Below are positions 1-11,900 of a stretch of 64,000 nucleotides of DNA, one piece after another. The position numbers were made by a program, and so were the translations under genes. Position 1 is the stretch's first letter. Each line of letters opens with the position of its first letter. Location of the stretch: NCBI RefSeq assembly GCF_000003815.2, contig NC_049995.1, forward strand, positions 15,124,721-15,188,720, written 5' to 3'. Under the pieces are notes generated by a model. That model ran no database searches. It was not told where the DNA came from and saw only the letters and a program-made list of their open reading frames with translations. The DNA is from Branchiostoma floridae. Taxonomy: Eukaryota; Chordata; Leptocardii; Amphioxiformes; Branchiostomatidae.

Positions 1-95
1 AGTTCCCCCCTTCCCGTCAGGGTCATGCCTCCTCGTAAATTAGAGCTCGCAGACTCGTCGTCCGATCGAATCGCGCCTAATGTGAGGGGGGTATT
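1..95. mobile_element. Half of a fold-back MITE cut by the window edge
   Basis: The stretch containing CTCGCAGACTCGTCGTCCGA and ending in a G-run closely matches the right arm of the fold-back element at 30435-30570. Only this arm is inside the window. The rest, to about 1250, is AT-rich with no gene or repeat that I can recognise. Confidence 0.6.
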
Positions 96-1252
96 AAGCA
101 AATAAGCAAGATAATGGCCAGCGTAGTCAGTCTGGTAGGGAGTACCTGTACTTGCAAGCAACCCTAGACTCTGAACGCCGCTATTTCGGCATGTTTAGAT
201 GTCGCCTCGCCCTATTTCCTGACTGAATGGAAAACCATTTCACTCCTCATTCCAGAAATTGCGCCATTGCGGATTATGTCATTGATCTCGCTATCGTAAC
301 CTACTTTTTCGAAAAGAAGCCACGTTTTCTAAATTTGGTTATGTACATAGAAAAGCTTGAATAAGCACTTGAGTTTGGTCGCATCTAGTTCCAAAAAGGC
401 CATTAACGCTTTGTTAGACAGTTTATCAATATTCTCATCGCAATTTGTTTAAAGAGAAAGAAAGAAATGAAAACCGGAGAGACTTACCAGTGCTAGTCGT
501 AAGTGCTATTCCCCTCCGAACACCCGTTGGTGGCAGACGATACCAAAGAGTTGGGCGGGGGGTGGCAGGTTGGTTTTATTTTCTAAAATCAATTTTCTCC
601 AAGAACGAAAGTTATGTAAAATTTCGATCCAATTTGGCTTGCGTTAAGAATAAAATCGATTCAATAATCAATTAATGTCGTAATAATTACGTCATATTAC
701 GCCATCATGATAAAATTTTAAGAATAATAAAACTTGACGAGCACATTACCCCCTGGAAATTTGGTGATCGTACAGTAAGCCGTTTTGAAATTATGAAGGG
801 GCCGAATGAGCCCTCCCCAAAGCCAAAGATTGCTAAAAAGGCCCCAGTCTGGATTGTGTTGATATTTCTAATTAGGTAAAAAAAAATTAAGTTCTTCAGT
901 GATTTTGCCGACAAGTTGAAGACACACTGACCTTGCTCTCTACGACCGGGCCACGACCCAGACTCGTCATAGATAGGAATGGCGCCAAAATACAATAGGT
1001 CGACCGAGATGACAAAGTGAGAGTCCAAACATATGTGGAGAGAGTATGCAAATCAACACAGAATTCGGTAACCTGATATGATTGACCCTAGCGGGGTATG
1101 TTATTGTAGCCTAGTTACGTCATAGTAAAGTAAATGGGATACTTTGATACTTTATGACAAGTGTTAGTTCAGCTCATACATACAACGAATTTGATCAAAG
1201 AAAATATGAACATTGATGATAGTGGAACATATTAAAAAACCCTAATAATCAC

Positions 1253-1555
1253 GGGGTCATGTAGAGTAGCGGTTGGTTCTTTGACCCATAATCTAGAGGT
1301 TCTGGGTTCGAATCCGCTGATGTGCCACCGATCTTCTACCCTTGGAAAAGGTGTAAATGAATACCTAGTTCCGGTTAGGACCGTCCCTCGAATAAGACTT
1401 TACATGGAGGTTCGACTGTGGTTGAGGATAGCCATGACCTCCACCTCTCTACCAGAATAGGGGTCCTTCCCGGTGTGAGTAGTTAAAAACCTACAGTCCT
1501 GGACTGAAAAGAGATTACTTAGTAGTCAGCCCACCTCATGGCCGTCAGCCACTAA
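1253..1555 (+). mobile_element. tRNA-derived SINE
   Basis: A tRNA-like head with a B-box-like GGTTCGAATCC at 1305-1315 is followed by a non-tRNA body of about 230 bp (a 'gtaaatgaatacctagttcc' block). The same head/body layout recurs in other introns of the window. It is not a functional tRNA gene, because no acceptor stem closes around the B box. Confidence 0.6.
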
Positions 1556-2044
1556 TAACAATATCAAAACCAACATTACTTCAAACGCACATGCTCACAT
1601 ACCTTAGATCTGTTGCCAATCATAAGTCTAAGACTAAGTAAGTCAACAACAGAGCAACAGGCTGAACAGCAACTTCAAACAAGAAAGCTTGCAAAAATTA
1701 ACCATTCATTGGCAGTTCAGAGACCGACGTGCAAAGCGCCACATTTTCTTTGTAATTCTATCTCCTAGGTCAATTAAACTCTGGTGTCGAGTTCGCTTGA
1801 AATAAGTGAAAGACTACGTAAGCCTGAACAAACGACAAGACAACAAGTAAGAGAGTGTTGTGCTGAATGCGTCTGCTAAAGTGGTCCGTTTTTGTTAAGA
1901 ATAATTGAATTTGCAGCGTTCACTTGTAAATGCACAAGGACGTTTTGTTGAGTGTTCGGTTCAAAGTAAGAAAATAATGATTAAATCCTCCCCAGACGAG
2001 TATGGTGAGAAACGAAGATACTCATTGTGTAAGTCAGGATCTAA

Positions 2045-2180
2045 CTTCAGCCAACTACGCCGTAATTGGGAAAAGCTAAGCCGTATTGGAGTCAGTTGTG
2101 TTAACTACGCCGTAGTTCGCTTAAGTACGCCGTGCCTTATTAAAGTACGCCGTACTTGGCTGAAAGTACGGTGTAGTTGA
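2045..2180. repeat. TACGCCGTA-like short palindromic repeats
   Basis: At least six imperfect copies of a block related to TACGCCGTA or its complement occur within 135 bp, at irregular spacing. They lie immediately outside the left terminal inverted repeat of the gap-containing element at 2190. No function can be read from them. Confidence 0.5.
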
Positions 2181-2189
2181 GTTTTGACC

Positions 2190-3476
2190 GGTGTGACAGC
2201 GATCTCGCCCCCCCAGGGATCTCGCCCCCCTTTAGCGTTTTCGCCCCCCCCCCCCCAAGATCAGCTGGTTACTACATATTACAGGTGCGCTACCTGGTAC
2301 TATACTGCACCTGGAGAGTAACGTATATGGTGTGTTATCTGGTACCTATATGGCACCTTATTACCGTAANNNNNNNNNNNNNNNNNNNNNNNNNNNNNNN
2401 NNNNNNNNNNNNNNNNNNNNNNNNNNNNNNNNNNNNNNNNNNNNNNNNNNNNNNNNNNNNNNNNNNNNNNNNNNNNNNNNNNNNNNNNNNNNNNNNNNNN
2501 NNNNNNNNNNNNNNNNNNNNNNNNNNNNNNNNNNNNNNNNNNNNNNNNNNNNNNNNNNNNNNNNNNNNNNNNNNNNNNNNNNNNNNNNNNNNNNNNNNNN
2601 NNNNNNNNNNNNNNNNNNNNNNNNNNNNNNNNNNNNNNNNNNNNNNNNNNNNNNNNNNNNNNNNNNNNNNNNNNNNNNNNNNNNNNNNNNNNNNNNNNNN
2701 NNNNNNNNNNNNNNNNNNNNNNNNNNNNNNNNNNNNNNNNNNNNNNNNNNNNNNNNNNNNNNNNNNNNNNNNNNNNNNNNNNNNNNNNNNNNNNNNNNNN
2801 NNNNNNNNNNNNNNNNNNNNNNNNNNNNNNNNNNNNNNNNNNNNNNNNNNNNNNNNNNNNNNNNNNNNNNNNNNNNNNNNNNNNNNNNNNNNNNNNNNNN
2901 NNNNNNNNNNNNNNNNNNNNNNNNNNNNNNNNNNNNNNNNNNNNNNNNNNNNNNNNNNNNNNNNNNNNNNNNNNNNNNNNNNNNNNNNNNNNNNNNNNNN
3001 NNNNNNNNNNNNNNNNNNNNNNNNNNNNNNNNNNNNNNNNNNNNNNNNNNNNNNNNNNNNNNNNNNNNNNNNNNNNNNNNNNNNNNNNNNNNNNNNNNNN
3101 NNNNNNNNNNNNNNNNNNNNNNNNNNNNNNNNNNNNNNNNNNNNNNNNNNNNNNNNNNNNNNNNNNNNNNNNNNNNNNNNNNNNNNNNNNNNNNNNNNNN
3201 NNNNNNNNNNNNNNNNNNNNNNNNNNNNNNNNNNNNNNNNNNNNNNNNNNNNNNNNNNNNNNNNNNNNNNNNNNNNNNNNNNNNNNNNNNNNNNNNNNNN
3301 NNNNNNNCACCAGAGGTATGGGCCGAATTGGTCACCCATAACCCTACCTTTGGGTTTCGGGCTAAAGGGCCCGTCCCGTCGAACCTCCCTTTCGGGCGGG
3401 TTGGGCCGCCTTTTTTTTTTTTTATCGCCCGGGGGGGGGGGCGGGATTTACGGGGGGGCGAGATCGCTGTCACACC
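2190..3476. mobile_element. DNA element with about 25-bp terminal inverted repeats, interior mostly unsequenced
   Basis: The left end at 2190 begins GGTGTGACAGCGATCTCGCC and the right end, 3452-3476, is its reverse complement, including the flanking C/G run. Both inner flanks are C- or G-homopolymer rich. Positions 2370-3307 are N, so coding content cannot be judged; the difficult homopolymers and inverted repeat probably caused the gap. Superfamily unknown. Confidence 0.6.
2370..3307. other. Assembly gap (938 N)
   Basis: Run of N. Open frames that cross it are artefacts. Confidence 1.
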
Positions 3477-3489
3477 TGTGTAGAAAACC

Positions 3490-3560
3490 ATAGACGAGGA
3501 CAATGTGGCACTGCACTCAATTCAGCAACTTAATTAACAGTGCCACATACACAGTATTGG
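3490..3560 (-). mobile_element. SINE tail fragment
   Basis: The segment around 'acaatgtggcactgcactca' is the reverse complement of the tail of the SINE in actin intron 2 (about 61515-61555). Only the 3' part is present. From here to 4489 I see only AT-rich sequence; a stretch at 4135-4250 resembles 1780-1920, suggesting an older dispersed repeat. Confidence 0.5.
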
Positions 3561-4489
3561 GGTTCGAAATGGTACAGAAATGAATCTCTTCATGAAGTTT
3601 ACTTAAGGGGATCCGCCTGTAAATCCGCCATGCAAATCGAATTTAATTCAGGGTCTAAAACTTGAAGATTTTTTTCCTGGTCAAATGGGTAGAAATCCTT
3701 GCAGTTGTGAAGTGGGTGTGACAGGGGAGGGTTTCTACTTTCTGATTAGGGCCAAAAAGCTGAGTTTTTGTGGTTGTTATATATAAAGGGGGTATAAAGA
3801 CTTTTTTGTCCTAGCACATGGCCTCCTCGCTTGGTTGTGGTGCGGTTTTGAGGTCAAGGGTCAGTTTTTTTTTTCAGTTTTCCGGAAGTCCGTGCCGTTA
3901 GATTGATGCCGAAATGTGTTTTTTCGGATAACTGAGATGTCTGGCTTTCATATGAGGGTATGTTTGTGTGCCAGTAACGTCAGAAAGTTGAGTTATTAAC
4001 AGTTGCTTTCTCCTCTTTTTTGTATGGGGAACCATTGTTTAGAGGCTGTATATTGAATGACCTGCGGATCCCCTTAACAGTCTTAGCTTGTTCCCACAAC
4101 TGTTAACTTTCTTTGTCCAGTTTTGGAAGGAATTCGGGTGTTGAGTTCGCTTGAAATAAATTAAGTGGTCCATGTTTTGTTGACAATAATCTAATTTATT
4201 ACCATCTCTTGGAAATGTGCAAGGACATTTTGTTCCGATATGAGCTGGAGGAAAACACAGTATTACGCTGAAAGGCTTTCAATGAAGGGACAAGTAGTGT
4301 GAGATTATTGGGATAATAACCATGAAAATACTGACAAAAAAATAAAGAAACAAGGAGGCATTTTTTCTGTCATAGAGGTCAAGCTTTCCAATGTCTGTCG
4401 AAAATTCCTTGAAGATTGAAATCTTAGGAAATCGGAGGACATTCATGTTTTTTCGTAACACCATACGTGGCGACCAAGTTGGTTGAAAT

Positions 4490-4700
4490 TACTGTTAATG
4501 CATTTAAGTTCGCGGGGATTTAATTTCGCGGTACCGGGAAAAATGACTTTTCGCGGTGGATGTAGTTTCGCGGTAACAACATAGACTGCAGTCTAATACC
4601 ACAGTAGAAAAATGTTCGCAGTGGTTTTAAATTCGCGGTGAAGTGATCGCCGCAAAACCGCGAACATTAATCCACCGCGAACATTTCTGCATTTACAGTA
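4490..4700. mobile_element. MITE with TACTGTAAATGCA-type terminal inverted repeats
   Basis: The right end (reverse complement) reads TACTGTAAATGCAGAAATGT and continues into TTCGCGGT. The left end reads tactgttaatgcatttaagt and continues into TTCGCGGG. The interior has four more TTCGCGG or CCGCGAA blocks facing each other, so the whole 211 bp can fold back. There is no coding capacity. Confidence 0.7.
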
Positions 4701-4742
4701 TCATGGAAACTCATCTGTGTTGGTAATAATCATGCTAATCTC

Positions 4743-4940
4743 TCTTCCAACAGATAGGCATACACGGATCAAATTTTTAACGACCACTGTCGCCTTCTTC
4801 AGGATCAATACTGATGACCGATCACCAATCACTTTAGAACGTAAACTTACATTCTGAAGTGATTGGTCATCTGTATTGATAAAAAAAAGTGACATTTGTC
4901 GATGAAAATTTGATCCGTGTATGCCTATCTGTTGGAAGAA
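4743..4940. repeat. Fold-back palindrome (MITE-like)
   Basis: Arm 4745-4778 and arm 4905-4937 are near-perfect inverted repeats (core GATAGGCATACACGGATCAA). A second nested pair around 'agtgattggt' at about 4803-4885 forms the inner stem. It is non-coding and directly follows the MITE at 4490. I see nothing else up to 5412. Confidence 0.7.
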
Positions 4941-5412
4941 AAGTTTAGCATTGTACTAAGCTAATTGAAAGTTTCTCATAGATATTACAATTCTGACGGA
5001 CCGTGTAGGGACATTATATTGTCATATATATACTTTTAACATCTACCTCATATATTACAAGGTAATTGCTAAAATTAGAATCGTGAAAAAACGTAGATGA
5101 TGTGCGACGTAAACTTCCTGTGACCTATGACCCACTGCTCACTGAGTTACATGTTCTATCTGTTTGGCGTGACGTCACGAAAGATGTGGATTACTCATTC
5201 TTTCACAAAGCCTGCAGTTTGACAGTTGAAATTTGGGCCAGTCCAACCTTTGTGTTGTAAACCACAGTGTAACGACGCAAATGAACCTTTAAGCTTAAAC
5301 ATACAGTTCACAGACTGCTTTATTGGGAAGAAAGTTAACCGTTACAGTCCTTAGGCTGCATTGCAAATTAAAACAACAAAGCATTACAAGAAGAAATATT
5401 GTATTAGGACCT

Positions 5413-5565
5413 TAATCTCCAAGCAGATCCTACGGTAGCATAAGACAGTGTCAAAAGGAGTGTGTTTTACTACCCGGTAGCGAAACACACTCCTAAGCCG
5501 GCTTCACTCCTCTGGCAGCTTTTGACACTGTCTTATGCTACCCAGTAGGATCTGCTTGGAGATTA
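5413..5565. repeat. Fold-back palindrome beginning AATCTCCAAGCAGATC
   Basis: The first 40 bases and the last 40 bases are inverted repeats (AATCTCCAAGCAGATCCTAC against its complement), with an inner hairpin around 'gtgttttactacccggtagc'. The motif TCCAAGCAGA recurs at 22508 and 34150, so this is probably one copy of a dispersed family. It lies about 360 bp beyond the stop codon of DPHG-A. Confidence 0.65.
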
Positions 5566-5925
5566 TAAGGACCTATTAGATTTTAGGCTTGCAACATTTC
5601 AATTTGAAACATGAGAATCGCATGGATCTTCTTCACTTGATCGAAACATTGATATTATTATGAAACTTAAAATTGTTGTGTTATCTCGATGTCATGTCTT
5701 TTTGCTTACTGTCCCCAATTCTCTGTTAGTTGTGGTAATGGATATCATTACTTGCGGTATCTTTAAAACTTAAAACAGAACCACTAAAGTATATCTCAAC
5801 TCAAAATGTATCAAACGTTGACAACGAATACAGGGTCATAGTATTTGTTACAGTAGTTAAAAATGCATTTTCGTCTTTATCTATTGTTACAGTCTCTTTC
5901 CTATCTTTTTGTGGTTAACATTTTT

Positions 5926-8900
5926 TTACTTCTTCAGGAACATTTTTCCCGCTGCAAAGATGTCACTGGCGTCAATGCCGTCACTAAGGTCAATGCCCTT
6001 GCTCTTATGACCTTTACTCTTGTGACCTTTGCTCCCGCTCGCCATGTTTGCCAGAGCCTTCATGTCCTCCATGCCGAACCCATCACTCAGATCGAACCTG
6101 GGAAAAACAAGATGGCGGCAACGTGAAGGTCAAATACCTAACGTTCGTTTGACAAAGATGGTGGGTATACGGCACTTCTTACAGGAACGATTCAGACATG
6201 TTACTCAAAAGCAATGCCATCTGCGCATGCATGCTCTAAACGGCGAAATGGCTTATTGTTTTGTTTAATGGTTTTCGTTTTATCTACTTGGGTTTAGACT
6301 TGTGTTTCCCGCCATGATGCCCTTATCCTTTGCCCCCTAGTAGCAAGAGTTGCTTGAGTAATTCCTATTTGCAATTTGTTTTGACCTTGATGTCTAACAT
6401 TCATCGACACCTTTCAGGGGTCCATAAAAGTAGTTACAGTAGAAGCCGTTTAATTGCACAGGCTAATTGCAAGCGTATTTCGCGCATTTATCCGGCTGGT
6501 TCAATAATGCGAAGTTATCCAGCTGGACCGCATCGGTTTGTGATTTTGGCATTCCGTGTGTGCGTTAATCTGTTATGCAATTAACCGGATTCTACTGTAT
6601 AACTTAGATTCAGTTTACTTACTTGGGTTGAGACTTGTGTTTTCCGTGTTTCCCCCCTCCCTTCCCGCCGAGCAGCATGCCTCCAAGTCCGGCCAGTGCG
6701 CCCATTTTCAGCCCACCCATGCCTCCCTTCTTGTGCTTCTTCTTCCGTCCGTGCCCTCCTCCCATCGCCCCCTTTCCCAGAAACTTCAGCATGCCTTTAT
6801 CAACACCGCCGCCTCCGGTCTTAGACATCATACTCAGGGCCTGTATGGTTGGAGGAACATTGGTTAAGAACAATATCTGCTAAAGAAAAAAAGTAACATA
6901 AGGGTGGGGTCTTCTTCCTTCCGTTTACGTATACGTCAGTGTCATCCCATTGCCCCCTTCCGCAGGAATTTCAGCATGCCCTTATCAACACCGTCGACTC
7001 CGGTCTTAGACATCATACTCAAGGCCTGTAAGGTTGAAGGAACATTGGTTAAGAACAATATCTGTTAAAGAAAAAAGTAACGTAAGGGTGGATTTTTTCT
7101 TCCGTTCTTGCCCCCCTCCCATAGCTCCTTTACCCAGAAACTTCAGCATGCCCTTATCAACACCGCCGCCTCCGGTCTTAGACATCATACTCAGAGCCTG
7201 GGTGGTTGGAGGAACATTGGTTAAGAACAATATCTGTTAAAGAAAAAAAGGAATGTAAGGGTGGCTTTTTTCTTCCGTTCTTGCCCCCCTCCCATAGCTC
7301 CTTTACCCAGAAACTTCAGCATGCCCTTATCAACACCGCCGCCTCCGGTCTTAGACATCATACTCAGAGCCTGGGTGGTTGGAGGAACATTGGTTAAGAA
7401 CAATATCTGTTAAAGAAAAAAGTAACGTAAGGGTGGATTTTTTCTTCCGTTCTTGCCCCCCTCCCATAGCTCCTTTACCCAGAAACTTCAGCATGCCCTT
7501 ATCAACACCGCCGCCGCCGGTCTTAGACATCATACTCAGGGCCTGGAAGATTGGAGGAAAATTACAATGTTTGCTTGGTTTCATGTTTACTTATAGTCTC
7601 CACTGGTAACATAGAACTTGCTCGTCTTCTTGCTACCGCAATCCTTTACAAATATAATCTACAAGCATAGACTCTATCCGATCATTCATAGAATACAACA
7701 CGAGGTCTCCGGTTCTGATTCTATATTGAAGGTGTTAACGCTACAGGAAGTGAGTTATCGGAACTTTTTACTAATTCTATATATATATCGCATATTCTGT
7801 ATATGATTTGGAGATTTTGAAGACTGTTAGGAGAACTTTAATTGTAAAATGGGTGACCACGCCGAGGACCACGCCAAAACCCACGCCAAGACGCCGAAAC
7901 GCAAGACCCCGGGTACGAAGTTCTGGAATGTCAACCTGAACCAACTTCCCGCGGACGAGTCTCTTGCCTTCGACTACGAAGACCAAGATAAATCCCGTTT
8001 CTGCGGGGTTAAACTGCGGTCCAAACAGCTGGACAAATGGATCACAGCCCACAAGGACGCTTTCAACGAAACGTTTGAAAGGACCAAGGAGACAACTGTC
8101 ACCTGGAAAAGCACACCTGGCATTACATGTATGACGGTCCAGACCACCACAGCCACAAGGAAGTCAGGTAAAGGTCTTCTCTCTGTACATTTCTATCACA
8201 AGAAACACGGATTGATGGTACAAGGGCAATGCACCAAGTGGTGGATGAACATTTTGTATCCTGAACTCTTAGTCAACATAAACGCCCAAGTAGATATGCA
8301 GACAAGGTCAACGATCAAAGATGGCGTCCTACGCGTCAGGGACGCCATAGACAACTTTCCTACGGTAACACTAGAATCGACTACACCAAAGCAAGTCTTT
8401 AATAGCGGTGTCCATGAAACACCAACTTTACCCAAGTGCGCCAATCCTCGAAACCTACAAGATCTGCAAGCACCCGTAAGTGAAGATATGGAAGAAGAGA
8501 TACAGATTGTGTTTGATACAAGCACAAAACATAGCGGGAACATAGAAGTGCCTGTAAGTAGCGATGCGGAAGATCAAGGGCCGAGTAGGATTGAAAAACG
8601 CGCCAAACAGGTCTCTGATACTAAGAATGGCGAACAAAGTGAGCTTACAACAAAAGCCGTAGATATTCCAAACTTAGCGCGGTTGACTGCGGTTGAGAAA
8701 TCCCAGAGAACCAGCGATGCTGCTTTTGGCGATTTACAGAAACAGTTTGTCGACATGACTCATAATCTTAACGCGCTACGGGATGAGCTGCTTGCAAAAG
8801 AACGGGAGAGGGAAGAGTCTCAAACCAATATGCTTAAAGAACTGTCCACTAAAGTTGAAGCAGCACAGAAGTCACTAGAGAGCCACATCAAGAAGGTAGT

Positions 8901-11900
8901 CAACAAATTACAGACCAACATCTGTCATGTCCAAAAAGATCTAGTGTCGCAAAGAGAGGAGTTAGCGAAAGAAAAAAACGCGACAGTTCAAGAAATGACA
9001 ATAGAGCGGAACATCTGGATGGAGAGGAATCGTGGCTTGTCCATCAAAGTGGACGCCTTGTCTGCATCGAATGCAGAGTTGCAGCAGGCCATCACAATTC
9101 AAGACTCAGAACTTCAGTATCTGTTTGATAGGTTAAAACAGATTGAAGAAAACCGTACCTGCCGAGGCTGTACAAAACCAACACACACGGGCATGCAAAA
9201 CTTGAACAACGTGCATGACAATGACATCCCTGGCGACAAACAAGATAACAATGCTGCTACCAACCAAACCATTGTCAAGCAGATTGCAAACATGCTTCCC
9301 TCTGCCCATGACAATGCAACAATTGCAACACAGAGCCGTGAAGTCCCTTCACCAGCCACGAGTGTGAAAGAGTCGGCAACTAACACTAGTACGGGAAGTC
9401 AGCATCAAAGGTACGAAGTGAGAATTTTTGCGGACTCCATCTTCAGAGATGTAGATGTGAAACGTGCTTTCAATGGAAAGTCCACGAGATTGGTCAGAAC
9501 CAGCACAGTGACAGCAGCCATTGACTGTATCAAACAAATCAACGACTCGACAACTCAGCAAGTTATACTTCACATCGGTTCCAACGATCTTGATAATAGC
9601 AAGCAGAGAAATGACTCAGTCAGTACAACCCTGAACAACACCCGCAGACTACTGGAGGTGACCAAAGCATCGTTCCCTAAAGCGCAGGTAGCAGTCTCAC
9701 AGGTCCTCCAGAGGGGATTAAATGATAACTCCACACTCAATATCAATATCAAAAACTATAACCAAGAGGTTCTGAATCTGTCTAGGAGTGGCAACTTCAA
9801 GTACATCAAACACCGCAAACTGACACAGGATAGGCATCTCTACCTCCCCGACCAGATCCACCTGGATCCTAGTAGCGGCACCAAGATGCTTGTGTCGGAC
9901 GTCAAGCGAACCTTGTACCCGGCATCCGGGACCGGGGCCGTGAGACAGTCTCCCGCCTGGACAGATACACAGGCCACCCGTCTTCCTGCCAGTGTCAACC
10001 AGCGGACGCCCATGAGGTGGCAAAACGGACCTTCTTTTCCGCGCCCTGTTCCAGTTCCAGTCACGAGGTCTAGGAAGCCACCTTACCAGCCGCCCACCGT
10101 GAAACAAGCACATAGGAACACAGCGGTTGGAACAGGACAAGCTGCACCTGGCTTGTCGAAGGGAGCTAACATCGGAGTTCCCGGCCAGCTTGGACCGACG
10201 ACGAGAAGCGGGGACACGGCCAGCGGTACCGGACAAGTCGTTAGGCCCGCCTGGTGGAAAGCTGGCAAGAACGGACATCCCAGCCCACAGTGGAGACAGC
10301 TAGGACACCGACTCCGTAAAGTTTGGAACATTCTTATATCTTAATACTCATATGATTCTACACCACCTTCAAGGTAATATCTGAATACTTGTTTACTGAT
10401 ATAATAATATAGTATAAGTCTTACTTCTTGTAGCTGTATTTACACCTTCAATATCTTTAATTTCAAGGACATGGAGAAAAAATCTGCGCTAGTTTTTTCA
10501 AGTTGGAATATCCAAGGCAGTGTTAAGAAAAAGTTTAGCGATGTAGAGTTTTGTAATTACTTTAGAAATAGTGATATTGTCTGTATACAGGAAACCTGGG
10601 CAGACAATTATGTAGATTTTCAGTTCCCAGGGTATAGTTTGTTTAGTAGTAATAGATGTAGGAATAAGAGGGCAAAACGTAATTCGGGTGGGGTTGCGAC
10701 TATTTTCAAAAGTTCGTTCAGAAAGGGGATTACAAAATTAGAGAGTAGTTCAGTCGACAGCATTTGGTGCAAACTTGACAAAAAATTCTTTGGACTCGAA
10801 AAAGACCTATACCTTTGCAACATTTATATCCCTCCCGAATCCTCAAAGTCCATACAAGTCGACCCTTTTGATACATTATCCATTGATATCTGCAAATTCT
10901 CCAATCTTGGTGACATAATCATCCTAGGGGATTTCAATGCTAGAACAGGATCTGTTTTGGAAACCTATTTTAGTATTGATTCCCCGGATGACCCCCTGAC
11001 AAAAGATGTTTTAGATACAAAGAAAAGGAATAATAGAGATACTAAAGTAAACAATTACGGTAAACGCCTTATAGAATTGTGCTCGTCGGCTGATTTGACC
11101 ATATTGAATGGCAGATTCGCGGGGGATCTAAAAGGTGATTTTACATGTTATCATTATAATGGTTCAAGTGTTGTGGACTACTGCATCACTCAAAGGTCGA
11201 TGTTAACCGATATACAATATATGAATGTTAATTCTATATCGCAATTTTCCGATCACTGTCACATCTCTTTCTCATTGTCTGCAAAGCACTCTCCTCTAGT
11301 CCTGAAGGAGGATAGCCAATGTTATAATCCTAAACCAACACAATTCATTTGGACTGACGAATCAAAACAATTATATTTAGATACTATAAACAACAAAGAC
11401 ACGCATTCAAAACTGAGAGATTTCTGCAACAAAACATTCCACTCGTCAGAGGAGGCCGTAACAAGCTTCACTGAAATTTTATTAGATGTTTCCAAAAGTT
11501 CTCTTAGAATAAGACGTACGATACAAAACAATAAAAAGACACAAATCAAAAAGAACAAAATTTGGTTTGATCAAAATTGTTGGTCCCTACGTCTAAGAGT
11601 AAAAAGATTATCTTTAGAACTGAGGAAAGAACCATGGAAACAAGAAACCAGAACGAAGTATTTCACAGCCTTGAAAGAGTACAAAAAAATTATCAAACAT
11701 TCTAAACGGAATTATAAAGCCAATCTATTACGTGATCTAGAAACATTAAATGAGAAAAACCCCAAACAATTTTGGTCATTGTTCAATACTCTTGACAAGG
11801 AAGTAAACGGCACAAAACATAACGGTAACATAGATCCTAATATCACAAGTAAAGAATGGATAGAACACTTTCAAGGATTAAATAATCTGGTAAAAAACAA

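Noticed and set aside
1253-1330. tRNA gene
   Set aside because: A B-box-like sequence is present but no cloverleaf or acceptor stem, and a SINE body follows.
2177-3503. Long open frames on both strands across the gap
   Set aside because: They consist of N codons; no real coding evidence.
6635-6883. Plus-strand Pro/Phe-rich frame
   Set aside because: Antisense of the Gly/Lys-rich exon 5 of DPHG-A.
9718-10278. 186-codon minus-strand frame
   Set aside because: Shadow of the intact LINE ORF1, with no family features.
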